The notes under the pieces: model-generated
What the model was told of the DNA's origin: nothing
The model's input: only the letters and a program-made list of their open reading frames with translations
Databases searched by the model: none
Made by a program: the position numbers and the translations under genes
Source of the DNA: Formicarius rufipectus
Lineage: Eukaryota > Chordata > Aves > Passeriformes > Formicariidae
Direction: 5' to 3'
DNA length: 64,000 nt
Assembly (NCBI GenBank): GCA_013399695.1
Contig: VXAU01002492.1
Span: 879,854-943,853 of the forward strand
In this document: positions 14,101 through 26,439 of the stretch, piece by piece
Layout of the letters: each line of letters begins with the position of its first letter
Position numbering within the stretch: position 1 is the first letter of the stretch

Positions 14101-15475
14101 CCATGAAAATTTGCTTGCCAGTGTAATTCTATGATGGCTTTGTTCACTGTCATAAATTCAAAAACTTTACGTAAGTTATTTCCAATACATATCCTTGAGA
14201 CTACAGTCAGGTTAGAAGGATATAATTAATCAATCCTTCAGAGATCCAGTTTGGGTTACTCACAACAAGCTATTTATAGTTAGCAAAGCACAATAGATGA
14301 TGAAAAAGACACTGGCATGTCTAAGGGGTGTTCATAGAGATTTCAAGCAAAATAGGAGGAAAAGTGATGTTGCCAGTGACTTATTTGATAGCTAATTTTG
14401 GTTCAATTCCTCTCATAAATCATAAAGACTCTGCTGGATAATTTTTCTAAGGAGAATGAACTACTGGCATGACATAGTGCTTCCATGACATTTGCTAATA
14501 CTCTTCTCTGTCAAACTGTGAAGTTAAGTGTTTTCATTGTTGAGCTAAAGAGGCTTAACATTAAAAACTTATGGAAATGGCTTTAATACTGAGATTTACT
14601 TCTAGAATACTTTTGAATGCAATATCCCCAGGTACTTTATAAAAAAGCTAGACTCCATTTTCAATAGCTTTTGCTGAGTTTTTATCTGTATTCATCCTCC
14701 AGAATGTGCCACTATAAATAATTAATCAATCAGCATCTGCTCTGCTCACAGAACACTTATATCTCAAAACTGACTGTTGGCCTGATTCTTCACTTCTGAA
14801 GTGGCTGAGAACTTTGCTCCTCTCTTCTCTCAAAAGAGGACAAAGCACAGAGCATCAATGCCCAGCACAGCCTTTGGGTCTGCACATTAGCAGGCTGACA
14901 CAAGCCCATGGAGTCATTCTGCTGACTGGGATCTAAATGAAAATGTCAGTTTAAAAGGTGAATCTTTAAGCTGTTTACTATTTGAAGAAGTATAAAAATA
15001 AATTTTTATTTATACATATCAAGGAAATGGGTTGAGGAGTATTTCAGATTAGTCTCACTTTGAGATCTCATGTTATCACCTCAAGCTGTCCCTTCCTCTG
15101 CCTCGGCCACACAGAGGGTAGAAATTTTCCCTATGGCACTGCTGGCCCTGTCCTTCCATCCCCAGGGGTGGCATCCCTGTATTCAACTCTTCATGGAGGG
15201 CCGTCATGCCTGGATGAACACTAATCACTCATCTGCTTTGCCTTGACTGCTTTGCCATTGATGGAATGCAGCTGAAGTTAGCAAAGCACAAGTATCAAAC
15301 TACCACAGGCCAATAAATGCTAATAAAATATCCTATATCAAATCTACCCTCTTGCCCCTCTGTCTTCGATGCCCTTCTGGGCTCATCCATTCGTTTAGGC
15401 ATTCTGTCTTTATACTCCAAGTGAAGTTAAACATCCACTAAAACACAGATGGTTTTCACAGTCTGTTGTGTAGGG
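11195..15475. other. Gene-less unique sequence
   Basis: No coding exon, RNA gene or confident repeat seen. A CTTC/CTTT-rich patch lies at about 12,250-12,280. Small open frames at 12,306-12,989 do not resemble a known protein and overlap on both strands. Long stretches between 13,000 and 17,000 have essentially no open frame, as expected for AT-rich non-coding DNA. Confidence 0.55.
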
Positions 15476-15479
15476 GAAT

Positions 15480-15495
15480 AAAAAAAAAAAAAAAN
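15480..15495. repeat. A-homopolymer ending in an undetermined base
   Basis: A run of about 15 A is terminated by a single N at 15,495. This is probably a homopolymer length ambiguity in the assembly rather than biology. Confidence 0.9.
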
Positions 15496-18400
15496 ATCAG
15501 AAGTGCTGAATGCATTGGATTAGCTGATAGTGAAGGGAATCACAGTGAGTGCCTTTGGACAGACTAGCTGCCCTGGACATGCCCAGAAAAACAGTCATGT
15601 TTACATTGCTTTATCTTCCAAGTGGCTGTACGTGCTCGTGTAACAGTGTACATGGTAGTGCCTAAACCAATCTTGAAAGAGTTTTCTACAAAGAAGATGA
15701 CAAAACATGATAAATATGAGAGTGGGCAGCAGCTATCTTTTTGCCATTTTATCCACAGTTACAGTTTTCTTTAATTAAGTTTCATCACCTTTGCTGCCAT
15801 CACACGTAAGCAAATGTTTTCTCTGGTTTTGCAGAGTTCGTATTTCCTTTCAAGAAAACACTTACAATGCATTGGTCTTATTATAAGATGCACTGCATAG
15901 TGGTGAGTCAAAAGACATAGGGTTCTCAGATTCTAAAACTCACAGATTCTTAGATTCTTAAATTCATGGGATTCTTCAATACAGAGTATGGAAGTCTAAG
16001 ATTTAGAGTGGATTTGGTTTTTTTTTCAGACTGAAGATACTGTGGCTGCTTTTACATAAATAAGATGAAACAAAGATTCCTTCTCTAAATCCTTATATAA
16101 TACTGCCAAGTTTGGGAACTTAAAGCTTCAGCTGTCATGCAGTCCTTTCTCTCTCACTTTGTCACCTGCCAAAGCCTTGTTCTGGGTTACATTACCAACT
16201 AATACTTGATTCACATTCTCTTTTATCACACTTTAATCTTGCCACTTCGCTGCTGTTCATTTTTGTCCAAAAATGTTTCTTTGACGGTGAACACAAGGAA
16301 TCTTGTGTTTTAAATGGTTCCACTTTCAAAAAACCCTGCTACTTTCATCACTTACTCAGCAACAGCTAATACACAAATGTAGACTTTATATAAGCAGGAG
16401 CTCTGGAACTAAGACTGCTGCAGAGGCATTGCACATTTCTTCTCGTTATGCCCCTCATTTTGCTAGTTAGTCACATATTTAATGGCAGCAGGGATCTCTT
16501 CAGAACTGGCTTTGCTTATTTTGCTTTGTGCAAGATACTGCATGATCATTATTCAGGGTTGTAAATAATTCCTAATTACATCTCATGGGGTCCATTTTAC
16601 CTACCTAATTCCTAAAGAAACTACTCTCTTCTGTTTATACAAGCTTGGGCCATATATTGAAGCAGTGGTGGTACAAACGTTTACCTGTGCAAGAGCATCT
16701 CATAGGGGGACTGTTCCCATTTCTGCAGAGCTCACCTGCACAAGAGTCCAAGGAATGAAGGTATGGGGGTGAGGGTTTCTGTCCTTTACAGAAAGAAAAG
16801 AAGGAAAAAGAAAAAGGAGTTTAAAAATGATTTTGCCTTCAGCACATAATGCACACAACGAAGAACATGTGGTTAATGAACAAAAAAGCCTTTTACTTTT
16901 CCCCTTTAACTCAGGCTGTCACTGTTTTCATGTTTATTTGCCAGATGCATCCCAGCTGCTAATTAAGCTTGAACAAATTAAGGTGAATTGAATCTTGCCT
17001 GAGCATCTGCTGTTCTCCTATTAGTATGGCAGGCAATGAAAGGAAGATGATGTTACATCTTTAAAAAGGCCATTTATACCTAAAATTACTTCTAACAATA
17101 CACTAATATAGACTGTTTTTTTCCTAAATTGTATGTAACAATAAAGTGTGTCGTAGGATATGCCACTCAGATGACCTGTATTACAATTCCAGCAGTTTTC
17201 TTGGTATATTCTCATAATAAATAAAATTAAGACTACAGTTTTAAATTATACTCAGAGGTGAAGAAAGAGCCAGGTATAAACAACCCACAAGCTGAGTGGC
17301 TTGATCAGGAGTGATGGTGCAGCTTCAATTTCTCTCTGGTTTTGGGGAATCTTAACAAATAATAATAATAAAAAATAAATATATAAAGTAATGCCAGGCA
17401 CTATTCTGTGGAGCTTCTTTCCTAGGGAAAGGAAATGGCTTTGGTGGCACTTGTGCCAAAACAGCCCCCCGGTGCAGACCTTAAAGTGGGAGGTAGAACA
17501 AGAAGTTTCGTGAGTCCTATCTGTCAAACACACAGGTACTGCTTAAGCAGCTCAAGGGTCTTGGTTCCTGTAAAACAGCAGTTAATATTGTATTAAATAT
17601 GAAAAAAAGAGAACACAATATTAAAAATAGTTATGAAAGGGAAGCAAAAAGTAAGTCATTTTGATCCTGGAGACACTTTTAGGTTATTTTAGATGCAAAG
17701 AAAATCTCTTCATAAAAGAAATATAAAAATGATTAAAACTCTGTGCCTTGAGAAGGTGCAGAGTTTGCTTTTACACAATTTTCAGCAAGTCTTTAAAGTG
17801 ATAAAATCTTGAATATTAGATGTGCATCCCTTAGGGCTTTCATTTCATTTTTATACTGAAAAAAGGCTAATACAAGTTCATAGTAATCAAAAATTGTGAT
17901 AATTGCCACTACAAAAATTCTCTGTTGAAAGTTGGCACTGTCTTATGGAAAAGTCAGTGAAAATTCATCAGAGTTAATACATTTACTTTTTGCACAAGAG
18001 ACATTTGGAAAGTGAAGTGTATAAATGTAAATGTCTAGCATTTGGAAGCACAGCTCCTCAGGTGTAAGCATGATACATGTGAGTTTAGTAAAGTGGTGTC
18101 TTGTGGCAATTAAAACTAAGGCTGCACACTGGTAAAACTGCTGAAATGATGCTTCTTGCTCCTTGCTTTCCCATAGGGAGATACTGCTGGAGGGAAATCT
18201 AAGGGACTTTGTGCCCAATAATGAATGTTCTTTTGCTTAACACCAAATGAGAGAGTCATAAAAACATTTGCTGTCTAAAGATGATTAAGTATTAGTGCCT
18301 GTTGAGCTAAAGAACAAAACAAGAGGTATTGATCCAAAACTGGACAAAAGTGATGGTTTTATTCAGCCCACCTGAATTTTTCCAGTTTGTTATGGTAAAC

Positions 18401-18757
18401 TCAGCACCATGAGAAGGGTAGTTAATGACAAGGCTCTGGAGACCTTAATGATGCTTGGTTTGCTCTGAGCATTACCTGAAACACATTTATGCATTTGGAT
18501 AAATTAATCTCCATCACTAAATTCTGTCTAAGCTAAATAAGCCAGGGAAATGGCTTTAATATGCACAATGAGGGAAACTTAAATATATGCTGCAGGACTT
18601 AAATATATCACCTGTACTTGAGTAAAACCTGACTATTCCATCACACCAGAATCTCCCATGTTTTTCCGCAGTAAAAAGGTGATTGTTTCTCCTCTTCCTT
18701 GAGCATATTCTGACTTGAAATAAGCATGGGAAAGAATCTCAAGGGGAAAAGTAATCC
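15496..18757. other. Gene-less AT-rich sequence
   Basis: No gene recognised. It includes a cluster of ATTCT motifs at 15,928-15,975, a short AAT-type microsatellite at about 17,356-17,372, and an AT-rich block at 16,840-16,990 with TTAATGAAC and TAATTAAG homeodomain-like cores. Open frames at 17,252-17,533 and 17,943-18,218 (minus) are short and featureless. Confidence 0.5.
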
Positions 18758-18780
18758 TTTTTTTTTTTTTTTTTTTTTTT
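18758..18780. repeat. T23 homopolymer
   Basis: An uninterrupted run of 23 T. It could be the A-tail of a minus-strand insertion, but no retrocopy body is recognisable beside it, so it is called simple sequence. Confidence 0.9.
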
Positions 18781-20904
18781 CTAATTTGAGTCAAGGTACA
18801 TGAACTCTTTTTCCTAATTTATTTTAAAAGTTTTCCCAGAGTGAATCTGACCCTCTTAAACTAAACCCTGCAGAATTCACTAAGACTTCCAGATCTTTTC
18901 TTGGGACTGTTTGTGTTGAACCACACAAACGACACACACGACCATTGACAAGAGCAGCAAGACATTTGTGTGACAAACAGGAGGCAAAGAACAGCACAGA
19001 ATGCAGAGGACTGGCTGCAAATGAGCAACACAGAAAGCATTTTGGATGTTAAATTTAAATTTTTAAGCTCTTCATTATTCATGAATAATTCATAATTCAC
19101 ACTTAATAACTGATGAATAATAATTACCCATAAAATGGAAAGTGCAGGAAAAGAGATAACAATTGATATTGAAGAGATAACAATTGATACTGAGCTGATG
19201 AGTGATGAGAAATATTCAACATCTTCCTTATTGAACAGCTAATCTCTAAATTAATACTTTTTTATGGCTTTCTCAAAAACAAAGCACATTTTCTACTAAC
19301 ACTTCAAGTTTTTAATAAGAAGACATAGACTCTTCATACCTGCCTTCTTCATGGACCAGTCCTGGTAAAAAGAAGGCATTTGTTTGAAATCAAAGCTAGA
19401 AAAGAAAGAATTCAAATTCACAACTGCATAAAAGACATTGTTATTGTAGAAGCTTTATTGTCAGATGAAAGAAAGAAGATAGGACAGTATAGAAGAGGAA
19501 AAGTCTTGTGCAGTTAAAGTTATATATTTGGAATGATATCAAGGTAAAGGCACCTGGAAGAGCTGTACAATGGAGTTCCACAGAGAAATCTGCATGAGAC
19601 TTCAATAAGTGAAGGGTGGTTTGTCACACTCCTTTTTAGAGTAATACAATATAAGAGGGGATGTCTCAGCCCCCTGCCAAGGCAAAGCTAGATGGAAGCC
19701 ATGCCTAACTTGCCTAACCTGTTCTAAAAGCCTGTAACAACGCATGTTTTACCACCTCAACCAATTCCTGTGCTTAACCACCCTTCTCATGAGCCTAAAT
19801 AATATTTTATTCTTTATTGACATTTAGATGAGTGTTTGCCTATTTGTCTGCCATAAACACAGAGAAAAGTTTAGAGTCATCTGTTGAGAGCATTTAGAAA
19901 GGAGACTTCAGAGGAAGTCCAACTGAGATAGAATAATTACTCTTGAGGGAAAACAATTGCTAGAAAATTACGATGTGTTAGGAAAATTATAGCAGAAGTA
20001 AAAGCTGGTAACTCCAGGGAATTAATTTAGTAATGAAGAACTCAGCCAGGCTAAGGCATTTGCCTGCTTTTCTGGATTGCAGGTAAAGATGGGATCTCTG
20101 AAGCCCCAGAATCTCTTGGATGCCTTCGGGTCGAGTTCTGAGCCTCAGAGAAGAGATCTGGGCATGACTGCAGTCCATATAAATGTCAAAGTGACAACTA
20201 TTTCTCAACATTTCCTACAGATAACACACACAAGAAGGGACAAAACATTGAACTGAAGAATTAAAGAATTAAAGCTGCTAATTTAAGCAGGAGAAACGTT
20301 AGAATAATGTGTGAAGTGCTGAGAGGAATTGAACAGGATACAGAGACAGTGAGAGAGATGGAGATGAGGAAGGCAGAAAATGGAAGTGCTCACAGATAAT
20401 TTAATTTATCCCCAAGAGGTATATGTGTCATCTCAGAAAAAAAGTATATAAAAGATTAGGTATGACATCCCAGAAAGGCTACACGTGGAGCTAAAAAGGG
20501 CAGCCAACATGGATGACATGCAGAAGGTAACACTGGGACAGAAGCAAACAAGATCCCTTGACATATGCTGTCCCTCCTATCACTTGCAGGAGGCTCAGGG
20601 CCCCTCTGGCTTTTCCTGCAACAATCCATTTAAAAATAAATACATTGTTCTTTATTAATATTTCACAATGGCTTTATTTGTAACTTACTCTGAAATTCTG
20701 TCAGTTTTGATATTATGCATCTAGCGGTTCAAGCCTTGTATCCTGCTGGTTCACTCTTTTATTTTGAGGAGGTTTTAATGTTCTATAAATTAGGTAATGT
20801 GAACTAAGGTAAAGACCAGCACCAACTTGTAGGAGCAAAAGTGTATTTATTCTACCCTTTTTTCCACTGCAGTAAGAATGTGTATTTCAGAAATCACAGA
20901 TGCA
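18781..20904. other. Gene-less AT-rich sequence with small local duplications
   Basis: No gene seen. Within it are a 16-base perfect palindrome (ATTATTCATGAATAAT, 19,074-19,089) and a 21-base tandem duplication at 19,151-19,192. The open frames present (for example 18,861-19,100 and 19,987-20,211, both minus) have no recognisable protein character. Confidence 0.5.
19151..19192. repeat. 21-bp tandem duplication, two copies
   Basis: The unit AAGAGATAACAATTGATATT plus one G (19,151-19,171) is followed at once by a second copy differing at a single base (19,172-19,192). This is a simple tandem duplication in AT-rich DNA. Confidence 0.9.
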
Positions 20905-21042
20905 TGAGACTCAGGTCTTACTCATTCAATGTCTGAGCCTATCACTGACCCACTTGTGACTGTGGAGCTGCTACTTACTGTCACCTGTAAAACAGGAAAA
21001 TAATGCCCCTTAGCATATTCTGAGACATGATTAAAGTTTGTA
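20905..21042 (+). repeat. MIR SINE remnant (sense)
   Basis: The segment reads like the 3' half of MIR in sense. TCACCTGTAAAACAGGAAAA then TAATGCCCCTTAGCATATTC match the MIR pattern 'tcatctgtaaaatggggataataatagtacctacctca', followed by a diverged 'gaggattaaa' (GACATGATTAAAG). Upstream, a CTTGTGACTG...CTACTTACT stretch corresponds to 'tgtgtgaccttgggcaagttacttaa'. The element is dead and very old. Confidence 0.6.
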
Positions 21043-24000
21043 CACCAGGTTGATACCTTTGATGAAGGTGACATATTTAAGTGATGAATTACTCCTAAAT
21101 ATCATCACTGAGCCGAAGACTCAGAGCAGCTCCCTATTCACATCCCTCCGAGTCAGCAATGGGATTTGCATGTGTCCATCCCTTTGCGAAGTCCAGGGAA
21201 AGTGTGCCTGGCACCACCACTGTGCTGCAGAGCTTTGTCAGAGCCCCTCCATCACCTGTGACAGCTGGACTGGCAGGGCTGTGACTCCTTTGGCCAGCCC
21301 TGCTTATGCTGCTGAGGGAGGCAGGCGGGGACCTCCCACTTCCTCCCAGTGGCACCCCACATGTTCCACTGCTGGAACGGGCAAACCTTGATGAGCAAAA
21401 TACACGGAAGGCAACTAAAGAGGAAAGGGAGCCACCTACTTGGTTCTCCTTCCAGTTTGTGTCCTGTCAGGTTGTGCTGGGAGGTTGGTAAGGACAGTAA
21501 GAAGTAGCTGTGTCTATCCTTCCTCTTGTCCACTGGGTCTTACAATTGCTACTTCTTTTAGTTTATCTGGGAATTCTTACATTTCTTAAAGGGTAAGCAA
21601 ATGTTGTGTTTGTTTTACCTTGAACCTGGACTTAAGTGTAGTCAAACCAGGAGTTAGCCTAAGAAATACATGCATGGCTAAACTAAAACGATGATAAACC
21701 ACAAAACCATCTCACCATTGCCCAGGACGTCCTTACAGCATTGTAATTCTACCTAGAGGAACCCTTTTCAATACCACCTGTGCTGCACAGGTCCAAAGAG
21801 CTAAAAGCTCCCACTCAGGCATTTCCCAAAGTGATACTGCTTTTCACTGAATGTGAAATTGCTTTTAAAGTGGCTGCTCAGAGAGAAGTGTCAGTGAGGA
21901 GAAAGGTGTTGGTTTGACACCCAATTCCCATAGATCCTACGGTGATAGATATTCTAATGTTACTCTCTTTCTGCTTTTAAATAGGTGGATTTTGCAGGTG
22001 ATTGAAAAAAAAATGAAGGAAGCATAGCATTTACAGAGCAATTTACTGTGAGGATTTGCAGGCAAAATTGTTGATTGAGGGCTCTACAAATAAGTTAGTT
22101 AAAAAATGAAGGTCTATGACTGTTTTGTTCTTTAACTAATAGTAGTAACATCTTGGAAAACAATTAAAGAGTCATGTCCAAAACACAATAGCAGTTACTT
22201 TTTGTTTTGTCATTCAGTAACTGAAATGGCATTGATTTCTATATTAGTAAATAACTGAATTGCAATAACAATCAAAAATATATATGAGCATGAATAGGCA
22301 TTTTATTTAGACATGAGAAGTTTATATTTCATTTTTTTCTGGTTAAATTTCAATGTATCTGTGAATATGTCAAGATGACAGAATCTCATTTAAAAGCTGT
22401 GAAGACAGCTGACAGAAAGTGCATTAAAAATTAGATTTTGAATTCAAAGAATGAAAGCTTTAAATCACTACAGGCATGTCTGCAGGACAAGATTGATACC
22501 AGATGCTATTTAGTACATGTTATTAACAAACCATTCAAGCCTTGAAGGGACCTTGTCACTACATAACTTCTGTCTATGTAAATAAGATTGAAGCAAGGAT
22601 TTATATTGCCAGTGCTATCGAGCATCCAGTACATCAAAGAAACAGGACAGAGAGTATTGCTCAAGTTAAAGAAAGTACTAGAGAATACTAAAATCTGTGA
22701 CTTTCTCCTGACTTTGCTCGCACACATAAATCACTCGGCAGTGCCACACCAAATCTATCTCATGAAAGCGCTGGCTGCTGGAACAAGAACAAGCAACACC
22801 TCCAGTTGTCTCTGTGCTAAGCAAAAAGTATTGCATGAACCAGAAGTTGTCATGTTATTGCAAAGAATCACATTAATGCAGATTAAGTTCCCAACTGAAA
22901 ATAGATGCACATCACAGGACCTGTCAAAACCCCTGTCTTTTCTGCCTCTCTCTTTCAAAGGTCTCCTATTCTGGTTATGGTATCCACTGATAACTGTGGT
23001 ATCAAACACTCAGTGCTCCAGGGAATGTTGTCACAGCAATCTGAGCAGCCCAATTCTGCTCCTCCCTGAACTTCTGGTCCTCAACCTCCACTGACACAAC
23101 CACTTGACATTATTGCCTTTTCCTCTGGCCTTCCTAATTTAGCAAAACCAATTCTCCCTTGCTTTTCACCTATTACATACACATTTATGCATGAGTCACT
23201 TCAAAGGGATTGCCAAAGGATAATAATAATCTGATACCAATTCCACAAATATTTTTCTCAGATTCATAATTTTTAATACTGAAGAAACCAATAGAAGATC
23301 ACACTGACCTTCTTGCTCAACCCTTCTGGTTGAACTGAAAAAATTTTCAGGAACATCCAGTCTGGAGTTTAAGATTTAGTGGAAGAGAATACATCATAAC
23401 TTTACAAAAATTTCTGAAAATATAGTTATCCAAAATACTGTTGGTTTCCCCTTAGTTTTCCAGGCTTGATTTGTCTGACATAAAATTTGAAGCACTAAAT
23501 AAATAGCTGTTTATTATAAGAACTTGAGGAATCCCAGTCATCAGGAGTTTTGAAAGTAGAATTTTGATGGGTTGGTATTTGATCTTTAAAGCCCTATGTG
23601 TTTTCATTTTTGGTCTGTGACACTGTTTTCTTTGTGCTGACCTACATCCATGATAACTACAGTAAAATACCTGAGCTGCAATCCAACTTTTACAAGATGA
23701 AATGACAGCTGGCAGGTCATTCTCCCTATGAGAAAAGTTTGATCTTACATGTCTAGAAAAAAAATGTATTATTTGTCTCCTTTCGTTGTCAGGATCCCTT
23801 ACTGTATTCCATAAATAAAATTACACCAGGAAAATTATGTCTTTTGGAGCCCATAAAACTGATGGAACCCTCTGGAAACAACTATTCCAACTCCAGGCTA
23901 ACCTGCTTTATCCAGATCACTCACCTTGCAATTCTGCTTCAGTCATCAAGAGACACAGGAGTCATCCTGACCCTGCAGCTGGAGCCTGTTTCAGCAAGAG

Positions 24001-24144
24001 TGGAAGGACATGGATCTTCTGTGTAGTTTTGCCATTTCATGGTTGCACTCAAAGGGCCGATTTCAGCTTCTCCAGGACAGCTAGCACTGCTCCACCAGTT
24101 CCTGCCTGACCTCCCCCAGCAGCCTTCTTGGATGGAGGGACTCC
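21043..24144. other. Gene-less unique sequence
   Basis: No gene recognised. A GC-richer patch lies at about 21,120-21,380. The longest frame (22,588-23,094, plus, 168 codons) opens at TTG, not ATG. Its translation has no domain pattern I recognise, so it is not called as a gene. Confidence 0.5.
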
Positions 24145-25205
24145 ATCAGTGGACAAAGGAAGGGCTGGAGATGACATTAATCTGCACCTGTCCCCCACAG
24201 CACCCTTCTCTCTGAACTGGAGAGACATGGGTTTGATGGGTGGACTGTGCCATGAATAAGAACTTGGTTGGATGGTCACATCCAGAGGGTTGTGGTGAAG
24301 ATCTCAGAGTCCCAATGGACACCAGTGACAAGTGATGTCCCTCAGGGGTCTGTACTTGGACCAGGGTCATTTAACATCTTCATCAGTGGCACAAAGGCAC
24401 GGAGGGCACCCTCAGCGCCTCTGCAGGTGACACTGAGCTGAGGGTGCAGTGACACACCTGCAGGATGGGGCCATCCAAGGGGACCTGGACAAGCCCGAGG
24501 AGTGGCCCATGGGAATCTCATGAGGTTTAGCAAGGCCAAGAGCTGGTGCTGAAGGTCATCCTCTGGTCAGGGCAACCCCTGGCATCAGTCCATGCTGGGG
24601 ATGAACAGATGGAGCAGCCCTGGGGAGAAGGACTTGGGGATGCTGATGGGGAGAGGCTGGACACACCCCAGCCCAGAAATTCCAAATCCTGGGCTGATCC
24701 CAAAGTATGGACAGAAGGAGAGGGGGGGATTCTGCCCCTCTGCCCCCTCAGGTGAGGCTCCACCTGCAGAGCTGCTCCAGCCCTGGAGAACAGCACAGCA
24801 AGGACATGGAGCTGCTAGAGAGTCCAGAGGAGGCACCAGGATGGTCAGAGGATGGAGCAGCTCTGCTGGGAGGGAAGGCTGGGAGAGCTGAAGTTGCTCA
24901 GCCTGGAGAAGAGAAGTTTTGGGGGGACCTCACTGGGACCTTGCTGTGCCTGAAGGAGCTACAAGAAAGATGGAGAGAGACTCTTGACAAAGGGCTGGAG
25001 GGACAGGACAAGGGGAATGGATTCACACTGACAGAGAGTAGAGTTAGATGGGATAATGGGAAGGAATTCTTAGCTGGGAGGGTGGGCAGGCCCTGGCACA
25101 GGTTGGGCAGAGAAGCTGTGGCTTCCCCATCCCTGGAAGTGTCCAAGGCCAGGTTGGACAGGGCTTGGAGCAACCTGAGCTGGTGGAAGGTGTTCCTGAG
25201 GGAAG
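24145..25205 (+). mobile_element. CR1 LINE fragment with broken reverse-transcriptase region
   Basis: This is the longest transposon piece in the window: about 1 kb of sense CR1 covering the middle and end of the ORF2 reverse transcriptase and part of the 3' region. It starts near CAGTGGACAAAGGAAGGGC. At 24,325-24,390 one frame reads VTSDVPQGSVLGPGSFNIFI, the conserved VPQGS..GP block of CR1-clade reverse transcriptases. Just upstream, the expected segment carrying the first catalytic aspartate is missing through a small deletion. At 24,420-24,440 the catalytic F-A-D-D region has decayed to S-A-G-D in a different frame from the VPQG block, so there is also at least one frameshift. The 3' part runs through GACATGGAGCTGCTAGAGAG, CCCATCCCTGGAAGTGTCC and GGAGCAACCTGAGCTGGTGG, and stops before the usual terminal tail. 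An open frame of 209 codons at 24,707-25,336 is an accidental frame through this element. The copy cannot encode an active enzyme. Confidence 0.93.
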
Positions 25206-26089
25206 AATGTCTGCAAACAGATCCTCACTATGGTTTACTTCTCCAAGCTCCTCATGCTTTTAACGAGGTTATTTGGCCTATGTTAATTTTTGCTGGAAAT
25301 ACTCAGCAGTTATCTGTGCCTCCATGTGACAAATAAAGGACTGTTCTTTCACTGAAATTTGAAACTGCCAGAAACTTTGCTAGCCATCTCTTTGATGAAT
25401 CCAACCCTGGCACCTTACCCTAACATGATGCCCAAAAACTGGATGTGGTGCAATTCCATAATGCCTCCCTTTTAAAGTTATTGTTCTTATTTTAGCTTCC
25501 TGGTGACCTGTCAGTTTGGAATTACCACATTACTGGATTTACACATATTATTGAAATATGGTGATTTATTCAGTGCTGTGTTAGAAGGGGTGTCAAAACA
25601 GAGGAAACTAACTTTCCCCTGTAGATGTGGATATATACATGAAGTGTCTTTTCCTTAAATCACCTTCTCTTTGTAAGTCTATTCGTTGCAACATCATCCC
25701 CTTATGTGAACATTGCAATCTCATCCTAAGCTTTTCTGAAATCTGTATAAATGCCCTCGATTTGAACAACACACAGCAGATTTAAATTCTGCAATAAATT
25801 TCAAATGGCAGAATTAGCACTTCAAGTTCTTATGAGTATCTGAGATTGCAAAGAGCAGCTGTGTTTGATCCAGTCAGCCCACAGGCCGTATTCTGAGAGA
25901 CTGCTGCTAACTGCATCGAGGGGGAGAGAATACTCCTGTTTGTTTGCCAAGCACTGAAAATAATTTAGCTTTATTTTACTATGGAAGGAGAGATTTAGTT
26001 TGATTTTTAGGACTGTCATAAAACAAAGATGACCTTTCCAGGAGCACTGATGCTGTAAAACCTTAACCCTTGAATGCTCACGCTGAGGG
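25206..26089. other. Gene-less unique sequence
   Basis: No gene or repeat family recognised between the CR1 copy and the GC-richer block that follows. The minus-strand frame extending over 25,822-26,169 has no recognisable protein features. Confidence 0.5.
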
Positions 26090-26420
26090 GCTTCCTCTGC
26101 CCTCCCCAGACTATGAGATGGCAAACGGGTGTGTGGCCGGGTTTTAAAAGCCCCCCCAGTTGCTGGCAAGGCCAGTGGGCTGGTGCTGCAGCCAGGTGTG
26201 GGCAGATTGCAGATTCACTGCTGTCTCATTGACATTCCCCAGGTGACACTGCTGCCTCGAGGCAGCACAACAGCCTCAACTCTTTCTCCTCGTCACAGGA
26301 GGTGAGCCCTGTCCTGGGCAATCCACACACCGCCTTTTCCTGCTGGAGCACGAAGTGGCTCCTGTACGCCGTTGCCTTAATGAGACCCTGACAATCTGGA
26401 GCATTCCCTAGGCCTCTGAT
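26090..26420. other. GC-richer block with 18-bp perfect palindrome
   Basis: This short block is visibly richer in G+C than its AT-rich surroundings. It contains the perfect palindrome TGCTGCCTCGAGGCAGCA at 26,250-26,267 and a few CpG dinucleotides. It is too short and too CpG-poor to call a CpG island. A string resembling an acceptor site (CTCGTCACAGGAGGTGAG, about 26,289-26,306) is followed almost at once by a donor-like GGTGAG, which would leave a 3-base exon, so no exon is called. Confidence 0.4.
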
Positions 26421-26439
26421 CAGATGCCCTGCCTAGCTG

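Noticed and set aside
22588..23094. 168-codon plus-strand open frame
   Set aside because: It opens at TTG, and its translation resembles no family I know.
24707..25336. 209-codon open frame, the longest in the window
   Set aside because: It lies almost entirely in the CR1 LINE and is an accidental frame through a decayed copy, not a host gene.
26289..26306. Acceptor-like and donor-like splice strings close together
   Set aside because: They would define a 3-base exon with no supporting context.
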